NCBI GenBank assembly: GCA_029204225.1
Contig: CM055106.1
Location: forward strand, 47,190,633-47,254,632
Length of the DNA stretch: 64,000 nucleotides
Source of the DNA: Diphasiastrum complanatum
Lineage: Eukaryota > Streptophyta > Lycopodiopsida > Lycopodiales > Lycopodiaceae
Reading direction: 5' to 3'
The position numbers and the translations under genes are program-made. The first letter of the stretch is position 1. Every line of letters starts with the position of its first letter. Positions 1 to 9,650 of this stretch are shown piece by piece. A model generated the notes under the pieces. It had not been told where the DNA came from, searched no databases, and was given only the letters and a program-made list of their open reading frames with translations.

Positions 1-1
1 C

Positions 2-1618
2 GTAGACTACAGAGCATTCAATAAAGTCACAATAAAGAATAAGTACCCTATGCCTCGGGTAGACGAGTTGTTTGATCAGCTCGACAGGGCTAGATATTTC
101 AGTAAAATAGATCTTTGTTCGGGATATCATCAAGTCCGTATAAAGGCGGAAGATGTCCAGAAAACAGCTTTTAGAACTCGTCACGGTCATTATGAGTTTA
201 AGGTGATGCCCTTTGGACTCACCAATGCTGATGAACAGTGTTCTTCGCCCATATTTAGAAAAAATTATTGTGGTTTTTCTAGATGATATCTTAGTCTACA
301 GTAAAACTAAGAAAAGCATTTGGCTCACCTTAGAAAGGTGTTCTGTTTGCTCAGAAAGCATAAGCTATTCGCAAAAAAACCTAAATGTGAATTTTTAATA
401 GCATATTTCCATATTATTTCCAAAGATGGGATTAAAATGGATCCAAATATGGTCAAAGCCATATTCAGTTGGCCTAGACCAAACAGCATAACAGACCTTC
501 AAGTTTTTCTTGGACTTTTAGGATACTATAGACGTTTTGCAAAGGATTATGCTCATGACAAATCTTCTTAAGGGGAAGGGAAAAGAGTTTGTTTGGGGGC
601 CTAAGCAACAGGAGAGTTTTGATACTCTAAGCAGCCTTGGTTACAACACCAATATTGAAAGTCGTAGACCCAAATCAGCCTTTTGTGGTCGAAACAGATG
701 CTAGTGACTTTGCAGTAGGTGCAGTGTTGAACCAAAATGGACGACCAGTACCGTTCGAAAGTAAGAAGCTTGAACCCGCTCAAACCAGATATAGTGCTTA
801 TGATAAGGAACTTTTTCTATTATTCATGCCCTGAAGACTTGGCGGCATTATTTGTATGGTGCTAGCTTTGAGATCCTGACTGACCATGAAAGCCTTAGAT
901 ATTTGTGTAATCAGCTTGAGCTTAGGGGTCGGAAAGCTCGGTGGGCTGAGCGAATGTAGGAATTTGACTTGTCTATCAGATATAGACGAGGAAAATTCAA
1001 TACAGTGGCAGATGCTCTTAGCAGAATGCCAATGGTAAACGAGTTGAGTTTTACCCAGTTCTGTAATGAGTTACTCGAGTCCTTGAGGGGGAAATGTAAG
1101 AGTGATCCGTAGGCAATTCTTCTGGCCTAGTATGAAAAAGGACGTCCAACAGAATGTAACCAGTTGCCAGAAGTGTCAGATTAATAAAGCAGAGCATCTA
1201 AAGGCAAGAGGATTGTTACAGCCTCTAGAAATAACAGCTGGTAAATGGGAAAGTATTTCCATGGATTTTATAGTAGGCCTGCCTAAGACCCAGAAGGGTC
1301 ATGATGCTATATGGGTCACAGTTGACCGTTTGACCAAAATGGCTCACTTTATTCCAACCAAAACAACCGTTAGAGCTCCAGAGTTAGCAAGGTTGTTTAT
1401 AGACGGGCTATTTAAATTATAGGGTCTCCCTTCCGGCATAGTCAGCGACCGGGACAATAAGTTTAATGGAAATTTTTGGAGGGCAGTATTTCATCATCTC
1501 CATACTAAATTAAACATGAGTACTACAAACTAGACGGACGGTCAAACAGAAAGAGTAAATCAGGTGCTGGAGGATATGCTTCGTGCATACGTCAACAATA
1601 ATCTAGAGCATGCAACAT
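2..1618 (+). mobile_element. Ty3/gypsy pol fragment (RT, RNase H, integrase), broken
   Basis: Three consecutive pol domains of a Ty3/gypsy retrotransposon are readable. The reverse transcriptase palm lies at about 2-310, with [19 protein letters not shown] and, after a frame change near 228, [12 protein letters not shown], which holds the catalytic DD. RNase H follows at about 637-1030 (ETDASDFAVGAVL, then TVADALSRMP). Integrase lies at about 1102-1618: a CQKCQ zinc-finger remnant, then SMDFIVGLP, IVSDRDNKF and DGQTERVNQ for the D,D,E core. The element starts outside the window. It is dead: there is a frameshift plus stops at 838 (another frame), 958, 1422 and 1531, several of them TAG where related elements carry Gln. 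No LTR is visible here, and the fragment ends in degenerate sequence before the next gypsy piece. Confidence 0.9.
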
Positions 1619-1739
1619 GAATAGTGGGTGTTGGCAGTAACTCCCACTTACCGCTCCCATGGAAACTCACATTGGGCTAGGAGGGGCATTCTATAAGAGA
1701 GTGCATTGGCTGGGTCGATCAGACTAGCTTTGCCTTCAT

Positions 1740-2455
1740 GTGGTTATGTTGTTCCTAACAGTTTCCTCGATGGAAGTTATGGAAAAACTGCATGATTCTG
1801 AGTATGAGCTTTTTCATCTTGTTTTAAAATCTCGAGTGCATTGTGATATAAGTGATGATGTTAAAGTGTTTTCTTGTTTTAACACCAAAAATTCTCATCA
1901 AGAACAACTTTTAATGCAAGATTTAAAACAAGAATTCAGTGATGTTTTTCCTAAACAGTTACCTTATGGCCTACCACCCGCTCGGTCTGTGGACCATAAG
2001 ATAGACTTATTGCCCAATAGCCGCCCCATTTTCAAACAACCTTATTGGTTTAGTCAAAAGGAAGAGGGATAAGTGGCTAGGAAAATCAAGGAATACCTTA
2101 GGATGGGACACATCAGATCAAGTAAGTCCCCATGGGGAGCGCCAGTTCTTCTTAAGAGTAAGAAGGATGGCGGTTTATGGTTATGTGTGGACTACAAGGG
2201 TTTAAACAAACTGATAGTAAAAAGCAAACACCCGTTACCTAGGATGGATGATCTCATAGATCGATTGAATGGAGCGAAGTACTTTCACAAAAATCAATCT
2301 TTGTACGGGATATCATCAGATTAGGATACATCCGGATGATTATCTAAGATAGGCTAAACTAGAGACGACACTGAGTTTGAGTTCTTCTGATCATCCCGAG
2401 GCGGATGGCCAGACGGAAAGGACAATGTACCTACGGGCACTGGACAAACATTAAT
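1740..2455 (+). mobile_element. Second Ty3/gypsy pol fragment with RT-to-integrase deletion
   Basis: This fragment begins upstream of RT with the typical pre-RT segment (FSDVFPKQLPYGLPPAR, then VDHKIDL) and continues into the RT fingers ([44 protein letters not shown]). The palm is then lost. By about 2379-2420 the sequence already reads SSSDHPEADGQTERTM, which is integrase core, so the RT active site, RNase H and most of integrase are missing. A TAA stop lies at 2070-2072. Its sequence differs from the first gypsy fragment and is closer to the minus-strand RT at 28.9-29.3 kb. It ends near AATAAA and a short CT run at about 2450-2473. Confidence 0.85.
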
Positions 2456-2458
2456 AAA

Positions 2459-2580
2459 CTCTCTCTCTCTCTTACGGAGCCTTGCGAGACTAGATGCACA
2501 TGCAGATCCAAATGAGAGAGATGTGTCTCAAAAAGCACCTGTTCGTGAAAGAGTAGCTGCAGCAGGATTGTTTCACTGGG

Positions 2581-2622
<42 letters not shown>
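2459..2622. repeat. CT microsatellites
   Basis: Two runs of CT dinucleotides are visible, at about 2459-2473 and 2584-2620. The short stretch between them is not recognisable. The first run follows ACATTAATAAA, which resembles the polyadenylation signal and CT tail of the LINE at about 8551-8605, so it may be the tail of a lost LINE copy. Confidence 0.8.
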
Positions 2623-2639
2623 CTCTCTGGCGCTCTGGC

Positions 2640-3200
2640 GCGATGGCTGCCTTGCTGACGCGATGGCTTCCTGCCTCGCTAACCTGTCCTGCCTCGCTGA
2701 CCTGTACCGCTCCTGCCTCGCTGACCTGCTGCCTCTGCTGCTGACGCTATCTTTCCTCGTTGACCTGTACCGCTCCTCTGATGCTGTACGGCTCCTGCTG
2801 GATGCGCTCCTGATCCGCTACTTTCATGGCGCTGATCCATGCCTGATCCGCTCCAGTGACGACACACCCTGATCCGCTCCTGCTCCTGACCGCTACAGAT
2901 GCGCTCCTAATCCGCTACTCTGATGGCGCTTATCCATGCCTGATCCGCTCTAGTGACGACACACCCTGATCCGCTCCTGCCCTGGCCCTATCCGCTCCTG
3001 TCCTGGCCCTGATCCGCCCTGTCCCTATCCGCCCCGCCCTGGCCCTGTCCGCTCCTATCCTTGCCCCATCTGCTCCTGTCCTTCCGCTCTTGTCATGGCC
3101 CTGATCTGCCCTGGCCCTACCCGCTCATGTCCTGGCCTTGAATCTGCTCGTCCTGGCCCTGATCCGTCCCTGTCCGTCCGCCCTGATCCGTACCTGACTC
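2640..3200. repeat. GC-rich tandem repeats, including two 97-bp units
   Basis: The stretch is built from variants of CTGATCCGCTCCTG and CCTGGCCCTGATCCG. A longer unit starting GCGCTCCT(G/A)ATCCGCTAC occurs at 2804 and again at 2901, a period of 97 bp, and both copies share TGACGACACACCCTGATCC. Open frames across it on both strands are low-complexity by-products. It may be the 5' untranslated region of the LINE that follows, or an independent satellite. Confidence 0.75.
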
Positions 3201-3203
3201 TCA

Positions 3204-3206
<3 letters not shown>

Positions 3207-3242
<36 letters not shown>
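3207..3242. repeat. CT microsatellite
   Basis: A pure run of about 18 CT units. On the opposite strand it makes an artefactual Arg-Glu repeat frame. Confidence 0.9.
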
Positions 3243-3246
<4 letters not shown>

Positions 3247-3329
3247 GCTGCTCCATGGCAGCTCCTCCTCGCGCCTCTGCTCGTAGATCAGCACGATCCC
3301 CAGCCACCTCCTCACTCACCTCCCTCACT

Positions 3330-3790
3330 CACCACTCACCTCCCCTCGCTGCCCCTTCCCCTAACCCCCTCGCTGCTCCCTCTCCTTCCCTCGTTGCTCC
3401 TTCTCCTTCTCCTTCCCTCGCTGCCCCTTCCTGTAACGTCCTGCTCCTTCCCCCCTCGTTGCCCCTTCCCTCGCTGCTGCTCCTTCCCTCGCTGCTCCTT
3501 CTTCCCCCCTTGCTGCCCCTTCCCTCGCTGCTGCTCCTTCCCTCGCTGCCCCCTCCCTCGATGCTCCTTCTTGCCCCCTCGCTGCCCCTTCCCTCGCTGC
3601 TCCCTCCCCTAACCCCCTCGCTGTTCCTTCCCCTTCCCCCCTCGCTGCTCCATCCCCCCCCCTCGCTGACCTCCCTGATCTCCTAGCTGCCACCCCCTCA
3701 CCCATCCTCCTCGCTGAACCCTCCTTGTCACCCCCCTCACCTCACCCCCTCGCTGATCCCTCATCTCACCCCCTCGCTGATCTCTCACCT
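3330..3790. repeat. C/T-rich minisatellite (CCCTCGCTGCTCCTTC variants)
   Basis: About 460 bp is made of short imperfect units such as CCTTCCCTCGCTGCTCC and CACCCCCTCGCTGATC. It lies immediately upstream of LINE ORF1 and in the same reading frame (a Pro/Leu/Ser-rich frame from 3255), separated from it by a TAG at 3684-3686. It could be the LINE 5' leader or a decayed proline-rich N-terminus of ORF1. Confidence 0.75.
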
Positions 3791-3845
3791 CACCCCATTG
3801 TCATTCCAGCCCCCTCCCTCGTTGCCACTTCACCTCACCCCCTTG

Positions 3846-4724
3846 ATGACCCATCTCCCTCTCCTACTACAACTCTCAACCCCCCTCTCTGATGGCTGCT
3901 CCCCTGATTCAGCTCCTCTTCTGTCTTCTGACCCTATTCTTCCCACACCTACCATTGCTCACTCTTCCTCTTTCACGGCACCACAGTCTACAGCCAATAT
4001 TCCGTATACGCCTTCTAAATCAATTGAACTTTTCTCATCTTGGCAGATTGATCAATTCAAGGCAGATTTCCAATTTTTGCGGTATGAAATTTCACAGCTG
4101 AAAGGAACGGTTACTTCTTTGGTCAACGAGAAGAAGCTATTGCAGTCCAAGGTTGCCTCACTCGAACAATCCATCGGAATCAAACAGGCCGCAGCTTCGG
4201 AATCCACCACCAACATGCTACGGGAGCTAGAAACCAAGATTGAGAAGCAACACGAAGAGGCCCTTTCCTGGGCATCAGTTTTGAAAAAGGGCACCAAACC
4301 CAGCGCTCCCATCTCCTCAGTTATCTCAGCCACCATCTCGGAAGAGAAATCTCGAGACCAAAAATCCCACAATATTAGAGTTCGTGGAGTTCTAGATACA
4401 CAGGATGCATTGGCTGAAGCTAAACGCTTTCTCGACATCACTCTCGGGCACAAGATAGAGGGGTTAGACACCGCATGGAGGACCACTAGAGATGCAGCCA
4501 CACTCATTCTTCGTTTCACCTCCCTCGAGAGTCGTCGAGATGCTTTGCGGTGCAGAGCTAAGCTACGTGGTACCACTATCTACATGGACGACGACCTCAC
4601 ATATATCCAGGTAGAGGAGAGGCGTAAGGCCTTTCAGGCAGCCTGTGAGTCTGGCAGACGAGTCATTTACCGAGATGGACGAGTGCGTTTTCTTGACAGC
4701 GCACCTAGCAGCTCCCAGTGCTAG
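3846..4724 (+). CDS. LINE ORF1 protein (coiled coil, RNA-binding)
   Basis: The first ATG in frame is at 3846 and gives about 292 residues; the frame is open upstream. The N-terminal ~75 residues are Pro/Ser/Leu rich. Residues about 75-160 form a likely coiled coil (QIDQFKADFQFLRYEISQLK, with further heptad-like Leu/Val). The C-terminal half has the mixed alpha/beta pattern of LINE ORF1 RRM-like and C-terminal domains (NIRVRGVLDTQDALAEAKRF, then RRVIYRDGRVRFLDSAP). By analogy it would trimerise and coat the element RNA as a nucleic-acid chaperone. No CCHC knuckle is present, unlike many plant L1 ORF1 proteins. It ends at TAG 4722-4724, in the same frame as ORF2. Confidence 0.8.
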   Translation: MTHLPLLLQLSTPLSDGCSPDSAPLLSSDPILPTPTIAHSSSFTAPQSTANIPYTPSKSIELFSSWQIDQFKADFQFLRYEISQLKGTVTSLVNEKKLLQSKVASLEQSIGIKQAAASESTTNMLRELETKIEKQHEEALSWASVLKKGTKPSAPISSVISATISEEKSRDQKSHNIRVRGVLDTQDALAEAKRFLDITLGHKIEGLDTAWRTTRDAATLILRFTSLESRRDALRCRAKLRGTTIYMDDDLTYIQVEERRKAFQAACESGRRVIYRDGRVRFLDSAPSSSQC

Positions 4725-4764
4725 GGATTTGGGGTCCCCGGGTTTGGGAGTGCCCCGGGGCCCC
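4722..4764 (+). promoter_or_regulatory. In-frame UAG followed by strong stem-loop (possible readthrough signal)
   Basis: ORF1 stops with TAG at 4722-4724 and ORF2 continues in the same frame with no other stop. Six bases later (GGATTT), GGGG-T-CCCCGGG (4731-4742) can pair with CCCGGGGCCCC (4754-4764). This gives 11 G:C pairs with one bulged T and an 11-nt loop. Stop, G-rich next codon, short spacer and stable structure resemble gammaretroviral gag-pol readthrough sites. The alternative is that the TAG is a recent nonsense mutation of a fused ORF. Confidence 0.5.
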
Positions 4765-5849
4765 ACCCACACCATCTCCGGATTGGAGTATGGAATTGTG
4801 ATGGTTTACACTCATCCTCCATTGCTGGCGACTTGATCGATTTCATCACTGACAGAGATTTGCTGCTCTTTATGGAGACTCATGAGAGTCAGGAGAGAGG
4901 ATTACCTATTTTTCCAGGATACAGATGGGATTCCGTGTACAGACTTGAGACTAGATCAGCTCGCGGTCGTGGATCCGAAGGTGTTGCATGTTTATACAGA
5001 GAGTCTCTTCATCCGAGCATTGAGTTCATCAGACACGACGAGCATGCACGGTATATATGGATTCATATTACTGGGCAGGATATTGGATTGGACAGGGACC
5101 TCTTTGTGGCGGCCTGTTATTTTCCTCCAGAGTCTTCGTCCTTTGCTGAGGGCACAGGTTCACCCTACCTTGATTTATCGCCTGATATCATCAGATTCGC
5201 AGAGCGGGGGCATATTCTCCTCACTGGAGATTTTAATGCCCGAACCTCTTCACGACAGTCAGAGTTCTATGACATCACCGACCAGCTCCGCGTTCATGCC
5301 CTTGACAGCGATGATATGGGAGTTACCAGGATTTCAGAGGACAGCTTGGGACCTACTACCCCTTACGGTGAGCATTTATTGCAATTTGGAGAGGCCCATG
5401 AGTTAGCCATTTACAATGGCCTAACTTGTTGGCCAAAATCTGGCAGTTATACTTGTCACCCTCACAGTGGTGGACATAGTGTTGTGGATTATCTCATGGG
5501 ATCACCATCTTCCATACCTCTCATATCTGATTTTCATGTATCTCCCACCACTCTCTCTGATCATTCCTTTCTCTCCTTCGCTATCGGCCGCCTCCCACCT
5601 CCCCAACCATCCTCACACCCCCTGCTTACACGGGCACCCAAGTATACATTCAGTTCTCTCTTTACACCAGTTTACCAGGAGTTCCTAACCTCATTGCTCC
5701 ATTCCTTCCCTCGCGATAGTACAGTCGAGACTCAAGCTGCCTTTCTTAGCACTTCTCTTCATACCGCTGCTTCCCTTGCTTTTCCATCTAAACCCCATAA
5801 AAGCAGAGGCACCCGCTCCTCATCGATACGACCCCCACACCCCCTGTGA
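4725..5849 (+). CDS. LINE ORF2 endonuclease domain
   Basis: No ATG is needed if translation enters from ORF1. The endonuclease/exonuclease/phosphatase fold begins with GVWNCDGL at about 4785, followed by the conserved acidic site LLLFMETHES (Glu), YIWIHITG, LLTGDFNARTSS (Asp/Asn) and TTLSDHSFLSFAIG near residue 280 (Asp-His). These are the expected metal and phosphate ligands for nicking target DNA in target-primed reverse transcription. The frame closes with TGA at 5847-5849, where the RT frame already overlaps from 5776. A one-base shift therefore separates the endonuclease from RT in this copy. Confidence 0.85.
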   Translation, partial: GFGVPGFGSAPGPHPHHLRIGVWNCDGLHSSSIAGDLIDFITDRDLLLFMETHESQERGLPIFPGYRWDSVYRLETRSARGRGSEGVACLYRESLHPSIEFIRHDEHARYIWIHITGQDIGLDRDLFVAACYFPPESSSFAEGTGSPYLDLSPDIIRFAERGHILLTGDFNARTSSRQSEFYDITDQLRVHALDSDDMGVTRISEDSLGPTTPYGEHLLQFGEAHELAIYNGLTCWPKSGSYTCHPHSGGHSVVDYLMGSPSSIPLISDFHVSPTTLSDHSFLSFAIGRLPPPQPSSHPLLTRAPKYTFSSLFTPVYQEFLTSLLHSFPRDSTVETQAAFLSTSLHTAASLAFPSKPHKSRGTRSSSIRPPHPL

Positions 5850-7476
5850 ATGTCGCTCTCTTCGTCAGCTTGTCACCCATGCCCGCACGCACGATCCTCA
5901 TCTCCTCCACTCCGCCAGGCGCTCTTACCTTCGCACACTCCGCCGAAAAAAGCGTATATATGATGACTCCGAAGGAACGCGTCTTGTTGATCTTCTCTTC
6001 AGTTCCTCTTCAGGCGCCTTTTGGCGTGAGTTTATCCCTCGTGCTCCACCACCCCTCCTGGATGACCTTCGCATATGGACCGAATACGCTACCAAACTAT
6101 ATACCATACCCACTGACGCACCCATCTCTATCTCCCCACGCCCCTCTGAGTTCACCTTCTTCACATCTGACATGGTACTTACGGCCATCAAGAGAATGAA
6201 GTCCCATAAAGCAAGAGATATCGAAGACCTTGAATCTGAACTCCTAACCCATGCTTCCGACCTCCTTGCTCCCACACTAGCCACTCTCCTCAATTCCACC
6301 GTTGTCTCTGGTTTCCCCTCATCCTGGTGCACCAACATCATCCACCCTATTCATAAAAATGGTGATCCCATGATCCCTGGTAATTACCTTACTATCATGA
6401 TCGGACATGTTCTCACAAAGCTCTATGGTACCATACTCCAGTCTGCAGTGAGTTCAGAGGCGGAAGCTCGGAGATTACATGCATTGGGGCAGGCAGGTTT
6501 CCGATCTCATTATTCTACCATTGACCATACTTTTACACTTCGAGCCTTGATCGAGGAAGCTAAGTACAGGAAAGAGAGGGTTTACTGCTGTTTTGTAGAT
6601 TTCAGGAAGGCCTTCGATTCTGTACCACGCTCCCTGCTCATTCAGAGACTTCGTGACCTTGGTTTCTCCACAGATATTGTTTTAGCAGTGATGGCTCTTT
6701 ATGAGAAGGTCTTGGGATGTTTCCGACATAGCAGTGGCTTATCTGATCACATTTGGAGCACCATTGGGGTGAAACAGGGGTGCTCTCTTTCACTGGTTCT
6801 CTTTGGATTGTATATTGATGAGTTAGAGCGAGTCATCTCACAGTGTGGCGGGGGTGGCTGTAGACTTGGCACCATTCTGATTGCTATTCTCCTTTATGCG
6901 GATGATGTAGTACTAGTATCCCCGACCAGAGAGGGTTTGCAGAGGCAGCTGGATTGTTTACAGGGATTTTGTACCAGATGGGGGTTGGGGGTGAACACTG
7001 CGAAGACCAAGGTTATGGTCTTCAACACTTCTCGAGCCTTCATGCAGCGCCAGGAGCTCATCTTAGATGGACAGGCCTTAGAGGTAGTTTCCTCTTATAA
7101 CTATTTGGGGATACTCTTCTCTGGTCCTACCTTCAGCATGCGGCAAGCTGCCACCACCCGACTTGGGAAGGGGCATTCCTCTCTTGTTCAGCTTGAGCGG
7201 TTCTGTTTCAGGAAGCTCATCCGAGATGTTCGCAGTAAGTGTAGACTCTTTGATACTATTGTCACCCCCACAGCCTTATATGCAGCAGAGACATGGTGCA
7301 CCGGCCTCCCTTCATCACACTGGGCCAGCATTTCACGATTGCAGACCACCATGTTAGCCCGTATGATTCGGGCGAAGCCCTCGATTCCACATGAGATCCT
7401 TGTTGCAGAGTTTGCCGTTCCACCCATTCAGATATATGCCGCGTTCCAGCTTATCACATACATTCAGAGGATATGA
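5776..7476 (+). CDS. LINE ORF2 reverse transcriptase domain
   Basis: The frame is open for about 566 codons. Landmarks in order are FFTSDMVLTAIKRMKSHKA, IIHPIHKNGD, QAGFRSHYSTIDHTFTLRA, CCFVDFRKAFDSVPR (first catalytic Asp), IGVKQGCSLSLVLFGLYID, and LLYADDVVLVSP with the YADD active site at 6895-6906. The thumb and connector follow (TKTKVMVFN-like, VVSSYNYLGILFSG). This is an L1/plant-LINE type RT lacking an RNase H domain. It is shifted relative to the endonuclease and ends at TGA 7474-7476 through a second frameshift, after which the protein continues in another frame. Confidence 0.9.
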   Translation: MLFHLNPIKAEAPAPHRYDPHTPCECRSLRQLVTHARTHDPHLLHSARRSYLRTLRRKKRIYDDSEGTRLVDLLFSSSSGAFWREFIPRAPPPLLDDLRIWTEYATKLYTIPTDAPISISPRPSEFTFFTSDMVLTAIKRMKSHKARDIEDLESELLTHASDLLAPTLATLLNSTVVSGFPSSWCTNIIHPIHKNGDPMIPGNYLTIMIGHVLTKLYGTILQSAVSSEAEARRLHALGQAGFRSHYSTIDHTFTLRALIEEAKYRKERVYCCFVDFRKAFDSVPRSLLIQRLRDLGFSTDIVLAVMALYEKVLGCFRHSSGLSDHIWSTIGVKQGCSLSLVLFGLYIDELERVISQCGGGGCRLGTILIAILLYADDVVLVSPTREGLQRQLDCLQGFCTRWGLGVNTAKTKVMVFNTSRAFMQRQELILDGQALEVVSSYNYLGILFSGPTFSMRQAATTRLGKGHSSLVQLERFCFRKLIRDVRSKCRLFDTIVTPTALYAAETWCTGLPSSHWASISRLQTTMLARMIRAKPSIPHEILVAEFAVPPIQIYAAFQLITYIQRI

Positions 7477-8371
7477 GATATACACAGACAACACTGGTCT
7501 CCTCACACTTTCTTCATGACCAGGGCTATCGACTATCGTGGTTCTCTCAGGCATCCCATTTCCTCCTTGAGTCATTTGGTATCTCCATTACAGAGCTCCC
7601 CTCAGGTACTCATCAGTATATCAGGCGCATCTTATATCGGGCATATCTCGACCGCACTTGGGGGCGACAGCTTGGGGTGAAACCCGCTACTGGACTCATT
7701 TTATTGAGCTTGACATAGCAGGGGTCCCGGTCTTACCGCATTATTTGGACTCAAGACTATCACATTGCCTCAGATTTACATTGGGACAGCTCCGTGTATC
7801 ATCACATCAGTTGGCTATTGAGACTGGTAGATTCCAGGGTACCCCGAGAGAGGAGCGGATTTGCCAGTTATGCTCTTTAGAGGAGGTGGAGTCAGAGGAG
7901 CACTTTATCTTTAGGTGCCCGGTATATTACGAGATCAGAGGGAGATACCACTGTTTGTTCCGAGACACACCTGTCACTTTACGATCGCTCATAGCTTATG
8001 AGGATTCCCGATGCGCGGCACTCATGATACGAGAGATGTTTATACTACGACAGGATTTGTATCAGACAGCCCAACCGAGTCAGGTTTCTCAGCCTCAGAT
8101 CACTTCTTTCTTCTCCAAGAGGAGAGGACGTTTTGATGACAGTGACGATGATGATGATGACCTACTTGCCCACAGAGACCAGAGACAGCGTCCCACACAT
8201 ACCCATGTTGCAGCACGAGCTACTCGACCTATCACGAGGAGACCTCTTCATCCTCTCAGACGACGTCAGAGACCACCAGTGGCCCTTCATGCCACAGGCC
8301 GTATTACATCTTTCTATATCATCAGCACCAGCAGGACAGGACTAGATGATAACGTCATATCTCACTCATGA
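7473..8371 (+). CDS. LINE ORF2 C-terminus: zinc finger, PIP-box-like motif, acidic/basic tail
   Basis: The ORF2 product continues in frame 3 to about 7680 (SWFSQASHFLLESFGISI, YIRRILYRAYLDRTWG) and then in frame 2 to the stop at 8371. The LINE zinc finger CQLCSLEEVESEEHFIFRCP (CCHC type) lies at about 7861-7920. Near 8090-8113 is QPQITSFF followed by SKRRGRF, matching the PCNA-interacting consensus Q-x-x-[ILM]-x-x-[FY]-[FY] with a basic flank. An acidic run (DDSDDDDDD) and an Arg-rich tail follow. The two frameshifts make this copy inactive as it stands. Confidence 0.8.
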
Positions 8372-8605
8372 CTGTTAGCAGTATACATGCTCCCACATGT
8401 TTCTAATAGCATCACATCTATTTTAGTTTATAGCTTTAGCTCTAGATTGCTACTTTGTTACTGTTTTGGAGACGTTTCATATGCTCCTATGGTTACCACA
8501 TACTTGACATGTACATTTACTAGTCTTATATGCCTTTTGGCATGGAAAAGACATTAATAAAGCTTTGTTTCTTTCTTTCTTTCTCTCTCTCTCTCTCTCT
8601 CTCTC
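8372..8605 (+). other. LINE 3' UTR, polyadenylation signal and simple-repeat tail
   Basis: About 185 bp of non-coding sequence leads to ATTAATAAA (AATAAA at 8556-8561), TTTC repeats and a CT run to about 8605. Downstream flanking DNA starts AAAGAGATTCTC. Confidence 0.7.
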
Positions 8606-9650
8606 AAAGAGATTCTCTTCCACAGTTCTCTTCTTTCATCCTATTTGAACAAGCTTGCATAACTAGGGGGGGGGGTCTTACCATGAGTGCGATGACTGCT
8701 GTCAGGTACCCTGAGCCAGATCCAACATCAAGGATAGACATCCCTGGTTTTAAGTGATCCTCGAGCATTGATAAACAATATGCATGCTGATACCAATGCA
8801 GTCACAAAAAGGTTAGACAAATACAACGAACAAAAAATATTACAACAATTTTGGTGGAAGTATGCAAATCTAATCAAGTAGCATCCAATAATAACATGGT
8901 AATCTAAAAGATTCTCAACAACGTGTTCATGATGTAACAAAAACCTGCCACAATTGATTGTTCATACAAGCCATTTATCTCTTCAACTGGTTTTTCTAGC
9001 CTGTTGGTAAGAAAAGACAAGAAACTGACAATATAGAAGAGTATTAGCAAACATATTATCAAGCTAGTACTTAATGAAAGATAAAACTAAATAGAAATAC
9101 AATGTACTCCAAATATAAACATGTAAAATTGACCTGCTAGTTCAACTTGTTAGTGGAAAGTTCAAAAAACTGATGAACTTTTGGTAAACCATTAACAGTT
9201 TGTTCTATATCTTTTAATCCATTTTTCTGTGCAAGAACTTTCTTGAGCAAAAACTTTGGAAATGCCTAACTAAAACAAATTTGAAAAACCAATAGATGTG
9301 TACCTAAACTAAAGCGAAATAATGAATAGTCTATATATGGACAAAATTGCATTCATGAAAAACTAAAAAACTTGGTTTGTCCATGTTATTTTTTCTTTTT
9401 AACATCCTTTTCAAATAAAGAATGTTCCCAATAACCCTTGGGCATAATCTCCCTAGACTAAAACCTAGCTGAGACACTGCTCATACAAACTAATTGTGAA
9501 GGTAGCATTTTGTTTTTAATTATTAGGATGTAAAACAGAGGTACAAATTTATATCTGGATTATGATGAATTGCTATGTGGTAGCTTCATGCTCATTATGT
9601 GAAAACAGCTTACAGTTCCATAAGATGTAGCCTTGACAAGATATTGAAAT
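8606..9650. other. AT-rich intergenic stretch, no gene seen
   Basis: A run of nine or more G lies near 8671. I see no conserved domain, RNA gene or clear repeat. Short frames here have no recognisable content. Confidence 0.6.

Larger units (their letters stand above)
3798..8605 (+). mobile_element. LINE (non-LTR retrotransposon), nearly full length
   Basis: The order is ORF1 (coiled coil and RNA binding), apurinic-type endonuclease, reverse transcriptase, zinc finger with basic/acidic tail, 3' UTR, AATAAA (8556-8561), and a TTTC/CT tail (about 8567-8605). ORF2 is broken by three apparent frameshifts (near 5800, 7470 and 7680), but almost every domain is legible, so the copy is fairly young. 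The 5' end is uncertain because it merges with CT-rich satellites. No target-site duplication could be fixed by eye. The tail is a short tandem repeat, not poly(A), as in several LINE clades. Confidence 0.88.

Noticed and set aside
3055-3328. Open frames rich in Arg-Glu repeats on the minus strand
   Set aside because: They are translations of the CT/GA microsatellite and GC-rich satellites; no domain or codon signal.
5925-6341. Antisense ORFs over LINE ORF2
   Set aside because: Shadows of the RT coding frame; no independent motif.
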